64,000 nucleotides of DNA from Candidatus Woesearchaeota archaeon (GTDB taxonomy: Archaea; Nanobdellota; Nanobdellia; Woesearchaeales; UBA583): the NCBI GenBank assembly GCA_023898345.1, contig CP060218.1, forward strand, positions 1,116,001-1,180,000. The letters are read 5' to 3'. The notes under the pieces were generated by a model. That model did no database searches. It saw only the letters and a program-made list of their open reading frames with translations, and was not told the DNA's origin. The position numbers and the translations under genes were made by a program. Shown here piece by piece: positions 1 to 8,413 of the stretch (within the stretch, counting starts at the first letter, position 1; every line of letters starts with the position of its first letter).

Positions 1-1
1 G

Positions 2-328
2 TTGGCTCCGGGAACGTCATCCCAAGCTAGTGTTACTTTGAGCGAGCTTTGTTTTTTCTTTGATTTTGAGGAAGCATTTTATGGGAAAAGAGAATCTGAT
101 ATTGGGTATTTGCACTATAGATTAGAATTCTCAGAGGAGGACTTGAAATATGTCGTCTTATTTACAGACTATGACTTATGGAAAATCTTGAATTATGCTG
201 TCCTTGTCGGAATTCGAAAAGTTGCAAATTCACCTGAAGATGAATTGAGGAAAAGAATTGAGAAATTGGGAAGAATGTATGAAAATTTAGAAAAGTTGAC
301 AAAGCTAAGAAAAAATACTCAGACCTGA
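2..328 (+). CDS. Hypothetical protein, 5' end cut by window
   Basis: The reading frame is open from the first bases of the window and ends at TGA 326-328, so the gene probably begins upstream. The visible 108 residues are acidic and aromatic at first and end in a charged, probably coiled-coil helix (last 35 residues, rich in Lys, Glu and Leu). I do not recognise a family. The tRNA gene follows on the same strand. Confidence 0.5.
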   Translation: MAPGTSSQASVTLSELCFFFDFEEAFYGKRESDIGYLHYRLEFSEEDLKYVVLFTDYDLWKILNYAVLVGIRKVANSPEDELRKRIEKLGRMYENLEKLTKLRKNTQT

Positions 329-404
329 ACTTCTTCTTTTTCTTTGTGCTCTTCAAGTTTCAAACAACAATTCATTTAAAGCAAAAAAAACTTCTTTCTT
401 TGTC

Positions 405-476
405 GCACCTGTAGCTCAGTGGTAGAGCGCTTGCCTCGTAAGCAAGAGGTCGGGGGTTCAAATCCCCCCAGGCGCT
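405..476 (+). tRNA. tRNA-Thr (anticodon CGT)
   Basis: A full cloverleaf can be drawn. The acceptor strands are 405-411 and 469-475, the D stem is GCTC/GAGC, the anticodon stem is CTTGC/GCAAG with loop CTCGTAA (anticodon CGT at 437-439), and the T stem is GGGGG/CCCCC with loop TTCAAAT. The discriminator is T476, as expected for archaeal tRNA-Thr, and no CCA is encoded. The third acceptor pair is an A407-C473 mismatch, which is unusual. No intron is seen. Confidence 0.95.
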
Positions 477-483
477 TGTGTTT

Positions 484-2799
484 TTACAGTGTTCCTGAAT
501 CTCGCTTTTGTATTTTTTCTTCTTCGATTCTTGCAAGTTCTTTCTTAATGTATCGTTTGTACCAGTCTTCAAACTCGCTAAAGATTTGTCGTGGGTCGAG
601 ATGTCCTAGTTCGTCATTTACTTTCTCTGCTATTTTGTGAAACATATCGTTTGCATCAAGAACACATTGTGCTTCGAGAAGTGAGGGAAGAAGGAATTTG
701 GCGGCGCAGTCTACTTGTAATTGCTTTATTCTTGAACGAAGTCGAATGTTCTCCCAAATGGCATCCCAGTTTCCCGCAAATTGTTTGACGTTTGCTCCTA
801 TTGCTTTGAGGATGTCGGATTCTCCATTAATGAGTTCGTCAGAAATTTCTAGTTTGTCGGTCTTTGAATTATACTTGAAAAGATCGGAGAACCCTCCTTC
901 TAATAATGGGTCGTTATCCCACTTTTTTCTTACTTCTGTTATTTGGGTAATTCTTCTTACTCTGTGAAGTCCATCGGCACTTTTTACGGGGTTTGCAACT
1001 ACGATGATGTCTGTTGCTTTGAAGGAGGTGTTTGGAACTTTAAGATCATTCACGAGTCTGTCGTACACACCAAAGGGACTGTCTCCGTGGATGGTTCCTG
1101 CTACGACGTTTGCTAAAGCTCCGACACGCATGGCTTCGTACAGTGCCAGTGCTTCTGTCGAACGAACTTCTCCTACGATAAGACAGGAATCTCCTAAACG
1201 AAGTGTACTACGAATTCCCATGTCAGCGCTCATTCCTTCTTTGGACACGGAAAGTGCGCTTCGTACGCTTAGTGCTTGAAGATTGTAACCTAATTTTGAA
1301 AATTCAATTGAGGGTAATTCTAAGGTGTCTTCAACGGTTATGATTCTGTACTTTCTCATTATCTCCAATATGATTGCTGTTAAAAATGAGGATTTTCCTG
1401 AACCTCTTGTTCCTGCTATTAAAATGGTTCTTGCTCCATCTACAATAAAACTCAAGAGTCCTGCTGCCTCTGCACTGATCATTCCATTTTTTATGAAAAG
1501 CGGCAAAGTCCAGGGTTTGTTTCTGTGGCGTCTGAAGGAATAACCGATTCCGTAGGGATTGAGTGGTTTTCCAACAGCTGAAACACGCGCTCTGGCAGTT
1601 GGCGTCTGAATTTCTGTATCGAGAAGAGGATTTGACGCGTCAAGTGGTTTTCCGGACATCATTCTCAAACGTGATGCCCAGCCGTCTACTTCATCTTGCT
1701 CTGGAATAATATTTGTTCGACAATCTTCGTAGTCAGAATGTGTCAGAAAAATGGGAGTTTTGTTTGCTGGCGAATTGACGCTAATGTCCTGCACTTTCTC
1801 ATCATCTAGCAAAACTTCAATTGGCCCAAAACCGACAGTGTAACGAATGAGTATGTCGGCTAGTTCTTCGAGCTCTCTTTGGCGTAGTCGTACTCCTTTG
1901 AAATCTGCGATTTCTTCAATGAGATCTCTTGAGATATTGTGAAAAATTTCTCGCAGTCTTTCTGGATCAATAAAATCATTTGATTCTGGTTGGTGTTCTG
2001 CAATGACTTCTTTTGCTAAGTTTAAAATTCCGTACTTTTCGTCACTTAGCATAAACTCTGTTGGCGTCAAATGATAGAGGTTGTTCGCTTCTTTGTCGAG
2101 CTCGAAGATGGTTACTTTGCCGTGGGGGAGTGTGTAGGAGTCTAATTCTTTTGCTTCGATGGGGTAACGTTTGAGCAGGGAGGTGTAAATAAAATTTGGC
2201 TTGATGTTGGCTGAAAAAAAATCTTTGTAAATATAGCGCGATCCAATTTTGTGTCCGGACAAATGTGCTTTTGTTTTTCGTACGATTGTTAGGGTTTCAA
2301 CTCTCATGAGCAAATAGCCAAGTGCAGCTTCGTACTTGTTGTCTACTTCTGCACAACGTTGTTCTGAATTTTCTTTCTCGAACTTGTAGTCTCGCAAACG
2401 GCGTTTCAAAGAAACATAGGTTCCGATGGGATCAGAGGGGAAATCTTTGAGGATGAGATTTTGTAGTTCGGCGTACCTGTTGAAAAAAAGTTTAATACAA
2501 AAATCGTCTTTGGAACTTATTTCACTTGGAGAGAATAAATCTTTTTGTTTTGTAAGATGAAGAAAGAGACGAGAAACTTCTTTGAGGAGTTCAACTTGCT
2601 CATTGTTGTACTCGTAGTTCTTGTTGTGGATGAGAATTATCTTTGTCGTGGATGGCATGGCGATTAACTTTGTAATGATGTCTCGCATAACAAAGCCGTT
2701 GTCCTCAATCGAAGGAAAATTTTCTTTTCCTAGGTAATTTATCTTTAAAATGGACTCTACACCGTGTTTTACGAGCTCAAAGTCCTTTCTTTCAAACAT
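484..2799 (-). CDS. Archaeal type IV pilus/secretion ATPase (VirB11/TadA/PilB-like), long form
   Basis: A 771-residue cytoplasmic AAA-type motor of the kind that powers archaeal pili and archaella. The Walker A motif GTRGSGKS is at 463-470, the Asp box VEDTLELP at 489-496, Walker B LIVGEVR at 540-546 and the His box GTIHGDS at 568-574. The first 300 residues are a family-variable region much longer than in FlaI. No platform protein is adjacent; the gene stands alone, convergent to the tRNA gene. A paralogue with its platform gene lies at 27.9-31.5 kb. Which pilus it serves cannot be told from the sequence. Confidence 0.92.
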   Translation of the reverse strand: MFERKDFELVKHGVESILKINYLGKENFPSIEDNGFVMRDIITKLIAMPSTTKIILIHNKNYEYNNEQVELLKEVSRLFLHLTKQKDLFSPSEISSKDDFCIKLFFNRYAELQNLILKDFPSDPIGTYVSLKRRLRDYKFEKENSEQRCAEVDNKYEAALGYLLMRVETLTIVRKTKAHLSGHKIGSRYIYKDFFSANIKPNFIYTSLLKRYPIEAKELDSYTLPHGKVTIFELDKEANNLYHLTPTEFMLSDEKYGILNLAKEVIAEHQPESNDFIDPERLREIFHNISRDLIEEIADFKGVRLRQRELEELADILIRYTVGFGPIEVLLDDEKVQDISVNSPANKTPIFLTHSDYEDCRTNIIPEQDEVDGWASRLRMMSGKPLDASNPLLDTEIQTPTARARVSAVGKPLNPYGIGYSFRRHRNKPWTLPLFIKNGMISAEAAGLLSFIVDGARTILIAGTRGSGKSSFLTAIILEIMRKYRIITVEDTLELPSIEFSKLGYNLQALSVRSALSVSKEGMSADMGIRSTLRLGDSCLIVGEVRSTEALALYEAMRVGALANVVAGTIHGDSPFGVYDRLVNDLKVPNTSFKATDIIVVANPVKSADGLHRVRRITQITEVRKKWDNDPLLEGGFSDLFKYNSKTDKLEISDELINGESDILKAIGANVKQFAGNWDAIWENIRLRSRIKQLQVDCAAKFLLPSLLEAQCVLDANDMFHKIAEKVNDELGHLDPRQIFSEFEDWYKRYIKKELARIEEEKIQKRDSGTL

Positions 2800-2912
2800 A
2801 CTCTGATTAGGGAGAAATTTTATTTAAATAAAAGTGACTACTTTTGGAAAATAACAAATAGTTTCCAGTAATTTCCTCCAATCTCATGCCATTTCTTGGA
2901 GTCTACCAAAAT

Positions 2913-2922
2913 ATTTATAAAT
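2913..2922 (+). promoter_or_regulatory. TATA box before the 2948 ORF and radA
   Basis: ATTTATAAAT lies about 30 nt before the ATG at 2948, the spacing of an archaeal promoter with an almost absent leader. It supports 2948 as a start and suggests that the small gene and radA are co-transcribed. Confidence 0.45.
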
Positions 2923-2947
2923 GATTTCCACATTATTTAGTTTGCTC

Positions 2948-3280
2948 ATGACTCAAATGAGCGGGCAACTTACTCCTTTTCAAGATGTAAAAGTCTTGGA
3001 AAGGATTTCTCTACTTCTGATTTCTTATTTCTGGAATTCTAATCTCAATACAGTTTTACAATCGTTTCTGAAAAAGTACTGCAAATTAAAGAAGAAATAT
3101 TCTGAAAAAAATCTGTCCCTTGCAAAAACAACAGGAAAGAATTTTAAACGAAAATCCGCAAACTTTGTGTATCTAAGACAAGCCAAAGAGGTTTTTACGG
3201 TTTTGTTGAAGAACTTGGGTGTCTTAGACTTCTACCCAACCGAAAAACCGTTTCAAATATGGCTGAAAAAAAAGAATTAA
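2948..3280 (+). CDS. Hypothetical basic protein upstream of radA
   Basis: The frame encodes about 110 residues from ATG 2948, chosen because a TATA box lies about 30 nt upstream; an in-frame ATG at 2921 would overlap that box. The protein is helical, Lys-rich and has no membrane segment. It overlaps the start of radA by 22 nt, which suggests a shared transcript and perhaps a DNA-related role. I recognise no family, and the frame could still be a chance one. Confidence 0.45.
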   Translation: MTQMSGQLTPFQDVKVLERISLLLISYFWNSNLNTVLQSFLKKYCKLKKKYSEKNLSLAKTTGKNFKRKSANFVYLRQAKEVFTVLLKNLGVLDFYPTEKPFQIWLKKKN

Positions 3281-4215
3281 CTGTTTCCGACCTTCCTGGT
3301 GTTGGTCCTAGTACTGCAGAAAAACTTGCTGCTGCAGGAATTGATACTTTGCTTGCTGTTGCTGTTTCTTCCATTGGCGTTCTTACGGAGGAAGCTGGCG
3401 TTTCTGACTCTGTTGCTCGTAAGATGATTCAAGCTGCTAGAGATATGCTTGATATGGGCTTTGAGACGGGAGACGTCATACTGGAGAAGCGACAAAAGGT
3501 CAACAAGATTAAGACTGGTTCGCAAAGTTTTGATGAGATTATGGGAGGTGGTTTTGAAACTGGTGCGATTAGTGAATTATTTGGTGAATTCGGTTCTGGA
3601 AAAACTCAGGTTGCTCACCAACTCGCTGTGAATGTACAAAAACCTGAAGAGGAAGGTGGTCTAAATGGGAAGGTCATTTACATTGACACGGAAAATACTT
3701 TTCGTCCTGAACGTATTATTCAGATGGCAACTGGCGCTGGTCTTGACCCTAATGTCTGTCTTAAAAATATAAAAATTGCAAGAGCCTACAATTCTGATCA
3801 TCAAATGTTACTTGCTGAAAAAGCTGAGGATTTGCTTAAGGAAGGAACGTACAAGCTTTTGATTGTGGATTCCTTGACGGCGCATTTCAGAGCTGAATTT
3901 ATTGGAAGAGGAACTTTGTCGGAACGTCAGCAAAAACTCAACAAACACATGCACACACTTTTGAAGGTAGCTGATATGTACAACTGCTGTGTTATTGTGA
4001 CGAACCAAGTTATGGCAAAACCTAATGTTATGTTTGGTGATCCTACTCAGGCAATCGGTGGTCACATTGTCGGGCACAGCTCAACATTTAGAATCTATCT
4101 TCGAAAGGGGAAAAAAGGTTCAAGAGTTGGAAAGCTTGTCGACTCGCCAAACTTGCCTGAGAATGAATGTATGTTCTTTGTGAATGAGTCTGGTCTCAAC
4201 GACAAGGAATTGTAA
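3259..4215 (+). CDS. radA: DNA repair and recombination protein RadA
   Basis: RadA is the archaeal RecA/Rad51 recombinase: it coats single-stranded DNA and drives ATP-dependent strand exchange. The 318 residues start with a helix-hairpin-helix domain (about 1-60), then the ATPase core with Walker A GEFGSGKT at 109-116 and Walker B LLIVDS at 200-205. The L2 region and C-terminal strands (250-310) follow the family closely and the length is normal. The linker motif that is usually FxxA reads FETG at 68-71, so the small residue that docks on the neighbouring subunit is Gly here. Confidence 0.97.
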   Translation: MAEKKELTVSDLPGVGPSTAEKLAAAGIDTLLAVAVSSIGVLTEEAGVSDSVARKMIQAARDMLDMGFETGDVILEKRQKVNKIKTGSQSFDEIMGGGFETGAISELFGEFGSGKTQVAHQLAVNVQKPEEEGGLNGKVIYIDTENTFRPERIIQMATGAGLDPNVCLKNIKIARAYNSDHQMLLAEKAEDLLKEGTYKLLIVDSLTAHFRAEFIGRGTLSERQQKLNKHMHTLLKVADMYNCCVIVTNQVMAKPNVMFGDPTQAIGGHIVGHSSTFRIYLRKGKKGSRVGKLVDSPNLPENECMFFVNESGLNDKEL

Positions 4216-4319
4216 ATATTCATTTCTCTTATCCAAACAAGTTCAAAAAATCTTCTTTTATTCAACTCCAAAAAATCTTTATAAATATAAAGCTGTGTCC
4301 ATTAACTGCACAGTGTAAA

Positions 4320-5474
4320 ATGTATAAACAATTACTCAAAAAAATTGCGCACTTTCAGATTCAGCATCCGGTGTTTACTATTTTACTGATTATTAGTTTG
4401 ACCATTGCTATCTGGGGCGGAGTGAACAAAGTTCAAACTGTGGCTTCTTTAGAGCAGATGATGCCTAAGACAACTCCTGAAATCAAAGCTTTTAATGTTC
4501 TGCGAGACAATAATCTTGGTGAAGACATGATTGCTATTGTTTTCGAACTCAACAGAAATTCTACTCTGACAACAGGGACAAATGATATTCTTGACATTCG
4601 AGATTATCTTGGAGTAGTACAACATGAACTGCTTCAGGAACATGATATTCTCGATGTGTATAGTATTGCTTCTCTTCCTGAAAACTCAGATATGTCGGCG
4701 TATGTCAATGATGACCATTCTAAAACTATTATGTTAGTGAGAACGGACATTGCTGCAAACGACTACAGAATGAATCAACTTTCTTCTGAGGTTCAGGACA
4801 TTGTGGATTCTGTTGGAAAACCTAGCAATATTGATATTCATTATACGGGAACTCCGATTATTCAACAGAAACTTGGTGTTCTTATTAATCAAGATAGAAA
4901 TAGTACACAGTGGATTTCAACTCTTTTTGTTTTCGTTATTATTATGCTTGTCTTTCGTTCTTTTCTTTCTGCTATCGTTCCTATTCTTGTCGTTTTTGTC
5001 AGTGTTAACTGGCTCTACGGAACTATGGGCTACACACACTTGCCGATTTCCACTTTGGCGGGTGGTGTTGCTGCAATGGTTATTGGAATTGGAATTGACT
5101 TTGCTATTCATATCATGAACAAATTCAAACATGAAAGAAAAAACGGGCACAGTATTGAGACGAGCATAGAACTTGCGGTCATTGAAACGGGAACTGCACT
5201 TAGTGCTACGTCTCTTACGACTATGGTTGCTTTCTTGGCATTTCTTTTTGGAGATATGCCGGAGATGGGAAGATTTGGAATGCTTATGGCAATCGGAATT
5301 GTCTACTCCTTTATTTTCTCCATTTTTGGACTTCCTGCTCTTTTAATCATGGAAGAAAAAATCATTTATCATATTAAGAAAAAAATGAAGTTTGGAATTG
5401 AGCATGAATTTCATCTTGAAGAGGAAAAGAAAAGCAAAACAAAAAAGCTAAATGGAGGTGCTGAGCATGTTTGA
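4320..5474 (+). CDS. RND/MMPL-family transporter, N-terminal half
   Basis: The 384-residue protein has the plan of one half of an RND exporter: one membrane helix near residues 18-35, an outer-face domain to about 195, then five membrane helices. A helix with the motif IGIGIDFAIH carries the Asp expected for the proton relay. HAE3-type archaeal exporters are usually one protein of about 720-750 residues with two such halves. Here the second half is the next gene, which overlaps this one by 8 nt. A TATA-like CTTTATAAATA lies about 40 nt before the start. The substrate is unknown. Confidence 0.88.
   Translation: MYKQLLKKIAHFQIQHPVFTILLIISLTIAIWGGVNKVQTVASLEQMMPKTTPEIKAFNVLRDNNLGEDMIAIVFELNRNSTLTTGTNDILDIRDYLGVVQHELLQEHDILDVYSIASLPENSDMSAYVNDDHSKTIMLVRTDIAANDYRMNQLSSEVQDIVDSVGKPSNIDIHYTGTPIIQQKLGVLINQDRNSTQWISTLFVFVIIMLVFRSFLSAIVPILVVFVSVNWLYGTMGYTHLPISTLAGGVAAMVIGIGIDFAIHIMNKFKHERKNGHSIETSIELAVIETGTALSATSLTTMVAFLAFLFGDMPEMGRFGMLMAIGIVYSFIFSIFGLPALLIMEEKIIYHIKKKMKFGIEHEFHLEEEKKSKTKKLNGGAEHV
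5454..5460 (+). promoter_or_regulatory. Shine-Dalgarno site deciding the start at 5467
   Basis: GGAGGTG ends 6 nt before ATG 5467. It marks 5467 as the start, not the in-frame ATG at 5452 that forms part of the site itself. It implies coupled translation of the two transporter halves. Confidence 0.75.
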
Positions 5475-6570
5475 AAAGTTTGCTTCAGGCCTTGTTCAGT
5501 TGCAAGTTAAGTTTCCTAAATTTTTCTTGTTTGCCTTTCTTCTTATTAATCTGGCATTTATTCCTGGAATTTTTAACTTGGTAAGTAATGTTGAGCCTTC
5601 TCTTGAGAGGGTTCTTCCTCAGAATATTCCCGAAATTCAAACGATGAATGATATGAGAGGAGAATTTGGCGCTGACATGATTTATCTTGTTTTGGAGGGA
5701 AATGGAAGGACTGTCGACATGCGTGATCCTGAGGTTCTTCGTTACATTAATCTTCTTAGTGAAAAAATAGAAACGGAAGAAAATGTTCTGGAAGTTCAAA
5801 GTGTTACGACATTTGTCGGCGTTCCGAAAACTCTTTATGAGAGTCAGGATCTTATTGCTCAAACGCCACAGGTAAATACGTTCATTAATGATGATTACTC
5901 TCTTGCGGTTATTGCAATTCGTACAAACACGGGTTCGTCGGCTGAGATTATTAACAAGGTTGTTGAACAAATTCAGGACGATATTGAATCTCTTGAAGTG
6001 TACAATCCACATCTTTCTCTTAGCATTACTGGTTTTAGTGCAATTGACAGAGCAACCTTTAACATCATTATTAATGATTTTCTTAAGATTACGATTGTCT
6101 CTATGATTGGAATTTCCATCATTGTTTTTTTCACGTTCAAGTCCTTCGTCAAAGGGATGCTTCCTATGGCGGTTGTCATGAATGCTCTTATCTGGACGAT
6201 GGGAATTGTTGGCTATCTTGGCTTTACGATAACGGTTGTTAGTATGGTGAGCGCTGCTATGATTATGGGTCTTGGAATTGACTTTGGTATTCATCAGGTT
6301 CATAGTTATTTTGAAGCTAGAAAAAAACATCAGCCTAAGAAAGCTTTGGAAAGTGTCATGGAAGAATTACTTCGTGCTATGTTTGGTGCGAGTATGACGA
6401 CAATTGCGGGATTTTTGGCGCTGCTCTTTGGCGTGCTTCCGGCAATGAAAACTTTGGGTGTTATTTTAGCAATAGGAATTTTTTCAACTCTTATTGGCGC
6501 AATATTATTATTGCCTGTTTTAATTTACCTTTATGACAAAGGACAAACTCTCGATTCACATTCAGCATAA
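5467..6570 (+). CDS. RND/MMPL-family transporter, C-terminal half
   Basis: This 367-residue protein repeats the plan of its upstream neighbour: one helix near 15-35, an outer domain with the family motif about RVLPQNIPE, and five helices with GLGIDFGIH in the relay helix. The two proteins are homologous halves that presumably pair to make one 12-helix pump. The start is set by a strong ribosome-binding site and overlaps the upstream stop. Each half could also form homodimers, as single-SSD members of the family may do. Confidence 0.88.
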   Translation: MFEKFASGLVQLQVKFPKFFLFAFLLINLAFIPGIFNLVSNVEPSLERVLPQNIPEIQTMNDMRGEFGADMIYLVLEGNGRTVDMRDPEVLRYINLLSEKIETEENVLEVQSVTTFVGVPKTLYESQDLIAQTPQVNTFINDDYSLAVIAIRTNTGSSAEIINKVVEQIQDDIESLEVYNPHLSLSITGFSAIDRATFNIIINDFLKITIVSMIGISIIVFFTFKSFVKGMLPMAVVMNALIWTMGIVGYLGFTITVVSMVSAAMIMGLGIDFGIHQVHSYFEARKKHQPKKALESVMEELLRAMFGASMTTIAGFLALLFGVLPAMKTLGVILAIGIFSTLIGAILLLPVLIYLYDKGQTLDSHSA

Positions 6571-6572
6571 AA

Positions 6573-7853
6573 ATGGAAAAAAATACGCAAAGAAAAAAAC
6601 TGGACTTTGGAACTTTTTTCAAAAGTTTTCTTGGTCTTTTTGTACTGCTCAGTTTTGCACAAGTTAGCTTTGCAGATCTGCAATTGAACTACATTCACTT
6701 TGACCCTGCAATTATTTCTGCAGGAGATGAGGTTGACATTGTTATTCAGTATGAAGCTCAAAATGCTCCTTTTGATTCTAGTAAAATTGGAGACGACGAG
6801 TATAGTTTCAATGTTAAGCTTGAAGCTGACGACGACCTTACGGAGAAATATATTTTAATTACGGACAGTAGGGGCGACGATGTTAAGGGAACTTTGTACT
6901 CTGGCGAAAAATACTATAAAACTTTTAAGGTTAAGGTTCTCAATAATGCTCCTGCTGCAAACTACGAATTTAAACTTGTTGGACAGTGGTACAAAAATGG
7001 AAATGCTCTTGATTACACTGAGGAGCTGACTTTTGAAATGCCTGTCAAAAAGGAAGGAATTATTTTGGATATTTCCAGCATAACGACAAATCCTAATCAG
7101 GTTCGTCCGGGCGACAAGTTTGTCGAACTGTACACTTCTTTGGAAAATGTCGGCGAAAAAACTGCGAAAAATATTAAGGTGAAACTTAGTGCTCAAGAAG
7201 GAATTGATCCTAGCTATTCTGATAATAATGAATTGTCTGTTGGAAAATTAGCGTCTCAAGAATCAAAGGATATTGACTTTACAATTAATCTGGATGACGA
7301 ACTTAAAGCTGGCGAATACACTTTGACGTACACGCTTGAGTATATGGACTTGGATGATAATTCGTACACGCTTGAGAAAAATATTTCTTTGCTTGTGAAA
7401 GAAAAACCTAATCTTGTTATTGAAAAGGTCGAAGGTGAAGGACTTGCTGGTTCTAGCTCAACCCTAAAGGTTTGGGTGAAGAATGTCGGTGAAGAGAGTG
7501 CTGAAAGTGTTGATGTGAGAGTCTTAAAACAAAGTTCTCAACCTTTTGAATTTGACTTTAGAAGTTCTTTCATTGGTGAACTTGAACCTGGTGAGACTGG
7601 TCTTGCTGTGTTTGACATTGATGTTCTGGACAGTGCTGACATTAAGGCTCATGATTTAAAATTGGTCTTGAGGGCAAAGGGAGACACTGACGAGGGTGAC
7701 GACAATATTTACACGTTCAATCGGCGTGCGTACTTTACGGTAACGGGTGTGAAACAGAACTCGTATGTGTATGTTGGTCTTGGACTCTTTGCTCTTTTGG
7801 TCATTGGATTTTTAGTTAAGGGGAGGAAAAAGAAACATGAAGGAAAAAAATAG
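6573..7853 (+). CDS. CARDB/S-layer-like surface protein (COG1361 type)
   Basis: The 426-residue protein has an N-terminal signal peptide (about 8-35), two or three beta-sandwich domains of the CARDB/COG1361 kind (phrases such as VRPGDKFVELYTSLENVGE and TLKVWVKNVGEESAE), and one C-terminal membrane helix followed by RKKKHEGKK. It should sit on the outer face, anchored in the membrane. It starts 2 nt after the transporter gene, and similar gene pairs are common in archaea, so it may be a partner of the pump. It has no catalytic motif. Confidence 0.82.
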   Translation: MEKNTQRKKLDFGTFFKSFLGLFVLLSFAQVSFADLQLNYIHFDPAIISAGDEVDIVIQYEAQNAPFDSSKIGDDEYSFNVKLEADDDLTEKYILITDSRGDDVKGTLYSGEKYYKTFKVKVLNNAPAANYEFKLVGQWYKNGNALDYTEELTFEMPVKKEGIILDISSITTNPNQVRPGDKFVELYTSLENVGEKTAKNIKVKLSAQEGIDPSYSDNNELSVGKLASQESKDIDFTINLDDELKAGEYTLTYTLEYMDLDDNSYTLEKNISLLVKEKPNLVIEKVEGEGLAGSSSTLKVWVKNVGEESAESVDVRVLKQSSQPFEFDFRSSFIGELEPGETGLAVFDIDVLDSADIKAHDLKLVLRAKGDTDEGDDNIYTFNRRAYFTVTGVKQNSYVYVGLGLFALLVIGFLVKGRKKKHEGKK

Positions 7854-8028
7854 TGTGAGGGGTGTGCGTATTGTAGCTGGCTTTTTTGTTTTTACAAGCG
7901 CGCTTCTTGGATTTTTCTTTTCCAAGTATTGGCTTCTTTTTACGATGTTTGTCGGGCTTAATCTTTTTCAATTCGGCTTTACAAATTGGTGTCCTCTTGA
8001 AAAAATATTGAAGCAATTTGATAAGTAA
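7837..8028 (+). CDS. DUF2892 (YgaP-like) small membrane protein
   Basis: The 63 residues contain two membrane helices and end in the phrase FGFTNWCPLEKIL, which is typical of DUF2892 proteins, including the conserved Cys before Pro. In bacteria such modules often accompany rhodanese or sulfur-handling proteins; the role is not settled. The gene overlaps the end of the preceding surface-protein gene by 17 nt and is probably part of the same transcript. A thiol-related glutaredoxin gene is its convergent neighbour. Confidence 0.75.
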   Translation: MKEKNSVRGVRIVAGFFVFTSALLGFFFSKYWLLFTMFVGLNLFQFGFTNWCPLEKILKQFDK

Positions 8029-8042
8029 AAAATTTCTTTTCT

Positions 8043-8366
8043 TTATTCTTCTGTGCTAAGACCTAGCATATCTTGCAACTCCCCACTTTCTGCAAGTTCA
8101 AGAGTTATATCACACCCGCCAATGAACTCACCATCAATAAAAAGAAGCGGAATTGTTGGCCACTGAGTAAATTCTTTTATGGCTTCACGCATTTGCGGAT
8201 CTTCAAGAAGATTGTACGCCGTATATTCTACTTGTAAGCTGTCTAGCACGTCAACGACTCGGGCAGAGTAGCCACAAAAGGGTTGTTCTGGCGTCCCTTT
8301 CATAAACAAAACAATTCTATTGTTTGCAAGGAGATCTTCAATTTGAGTCTGGATATCTTCGTCCAT
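8043..8366 (-). CDS. grxD: Monothiol glutaredoxin, Grx4/GrxD family
   Basis: The 107-residue protein has the monothiol-glutaredoxin signature: FMKGTPEQPFCGYS with the single active Cys31 in CGYS (CGFS in most members), then WPTIPLLFIDGEFIGGCD with the cis-Pro and the GG glutathione-binding turn. Family members bind a [2Fe-2S] cluster with glutathione and pass it on or partner with BolA. A BolA gene lies on the same strand at 12332-12568 and has a closely similar upstream region. Such proteins are typical of bacteria and eukaryotes, so transfer is likely. Confidence 0.93.
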   Translation of the reverse strand: MDEDIQTQIEDLLANNRIVLFMKGTPEQPFCGYSARVVDVLDSLQVEYTAYNLLEDPQMREAIKEFTQWPTIPLLFIDGEFIGGCDITLELAESGELQDMLGLSTEE

Positions 8367-8413
8367 AGGATGTTCCTTAAACTTTTAGTTAAAAATATTT
8401 GTTTTCTCCACAC

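Noticed and set aside
162..356. Minus-strand frame opposite the first ORF
   Set aside because: It is a low-complexity Phe-rich frame lying over the better partial gene on the plus strand, and it has no promoter.
5485..6330. 281-codon minus-strand frame inside the second transporter half
   Set aside because: The product is Asn- and Lys-rich with no domain, the mirror of a hydrophobic coding strand; the plus-strand gene has clear RND motifs.
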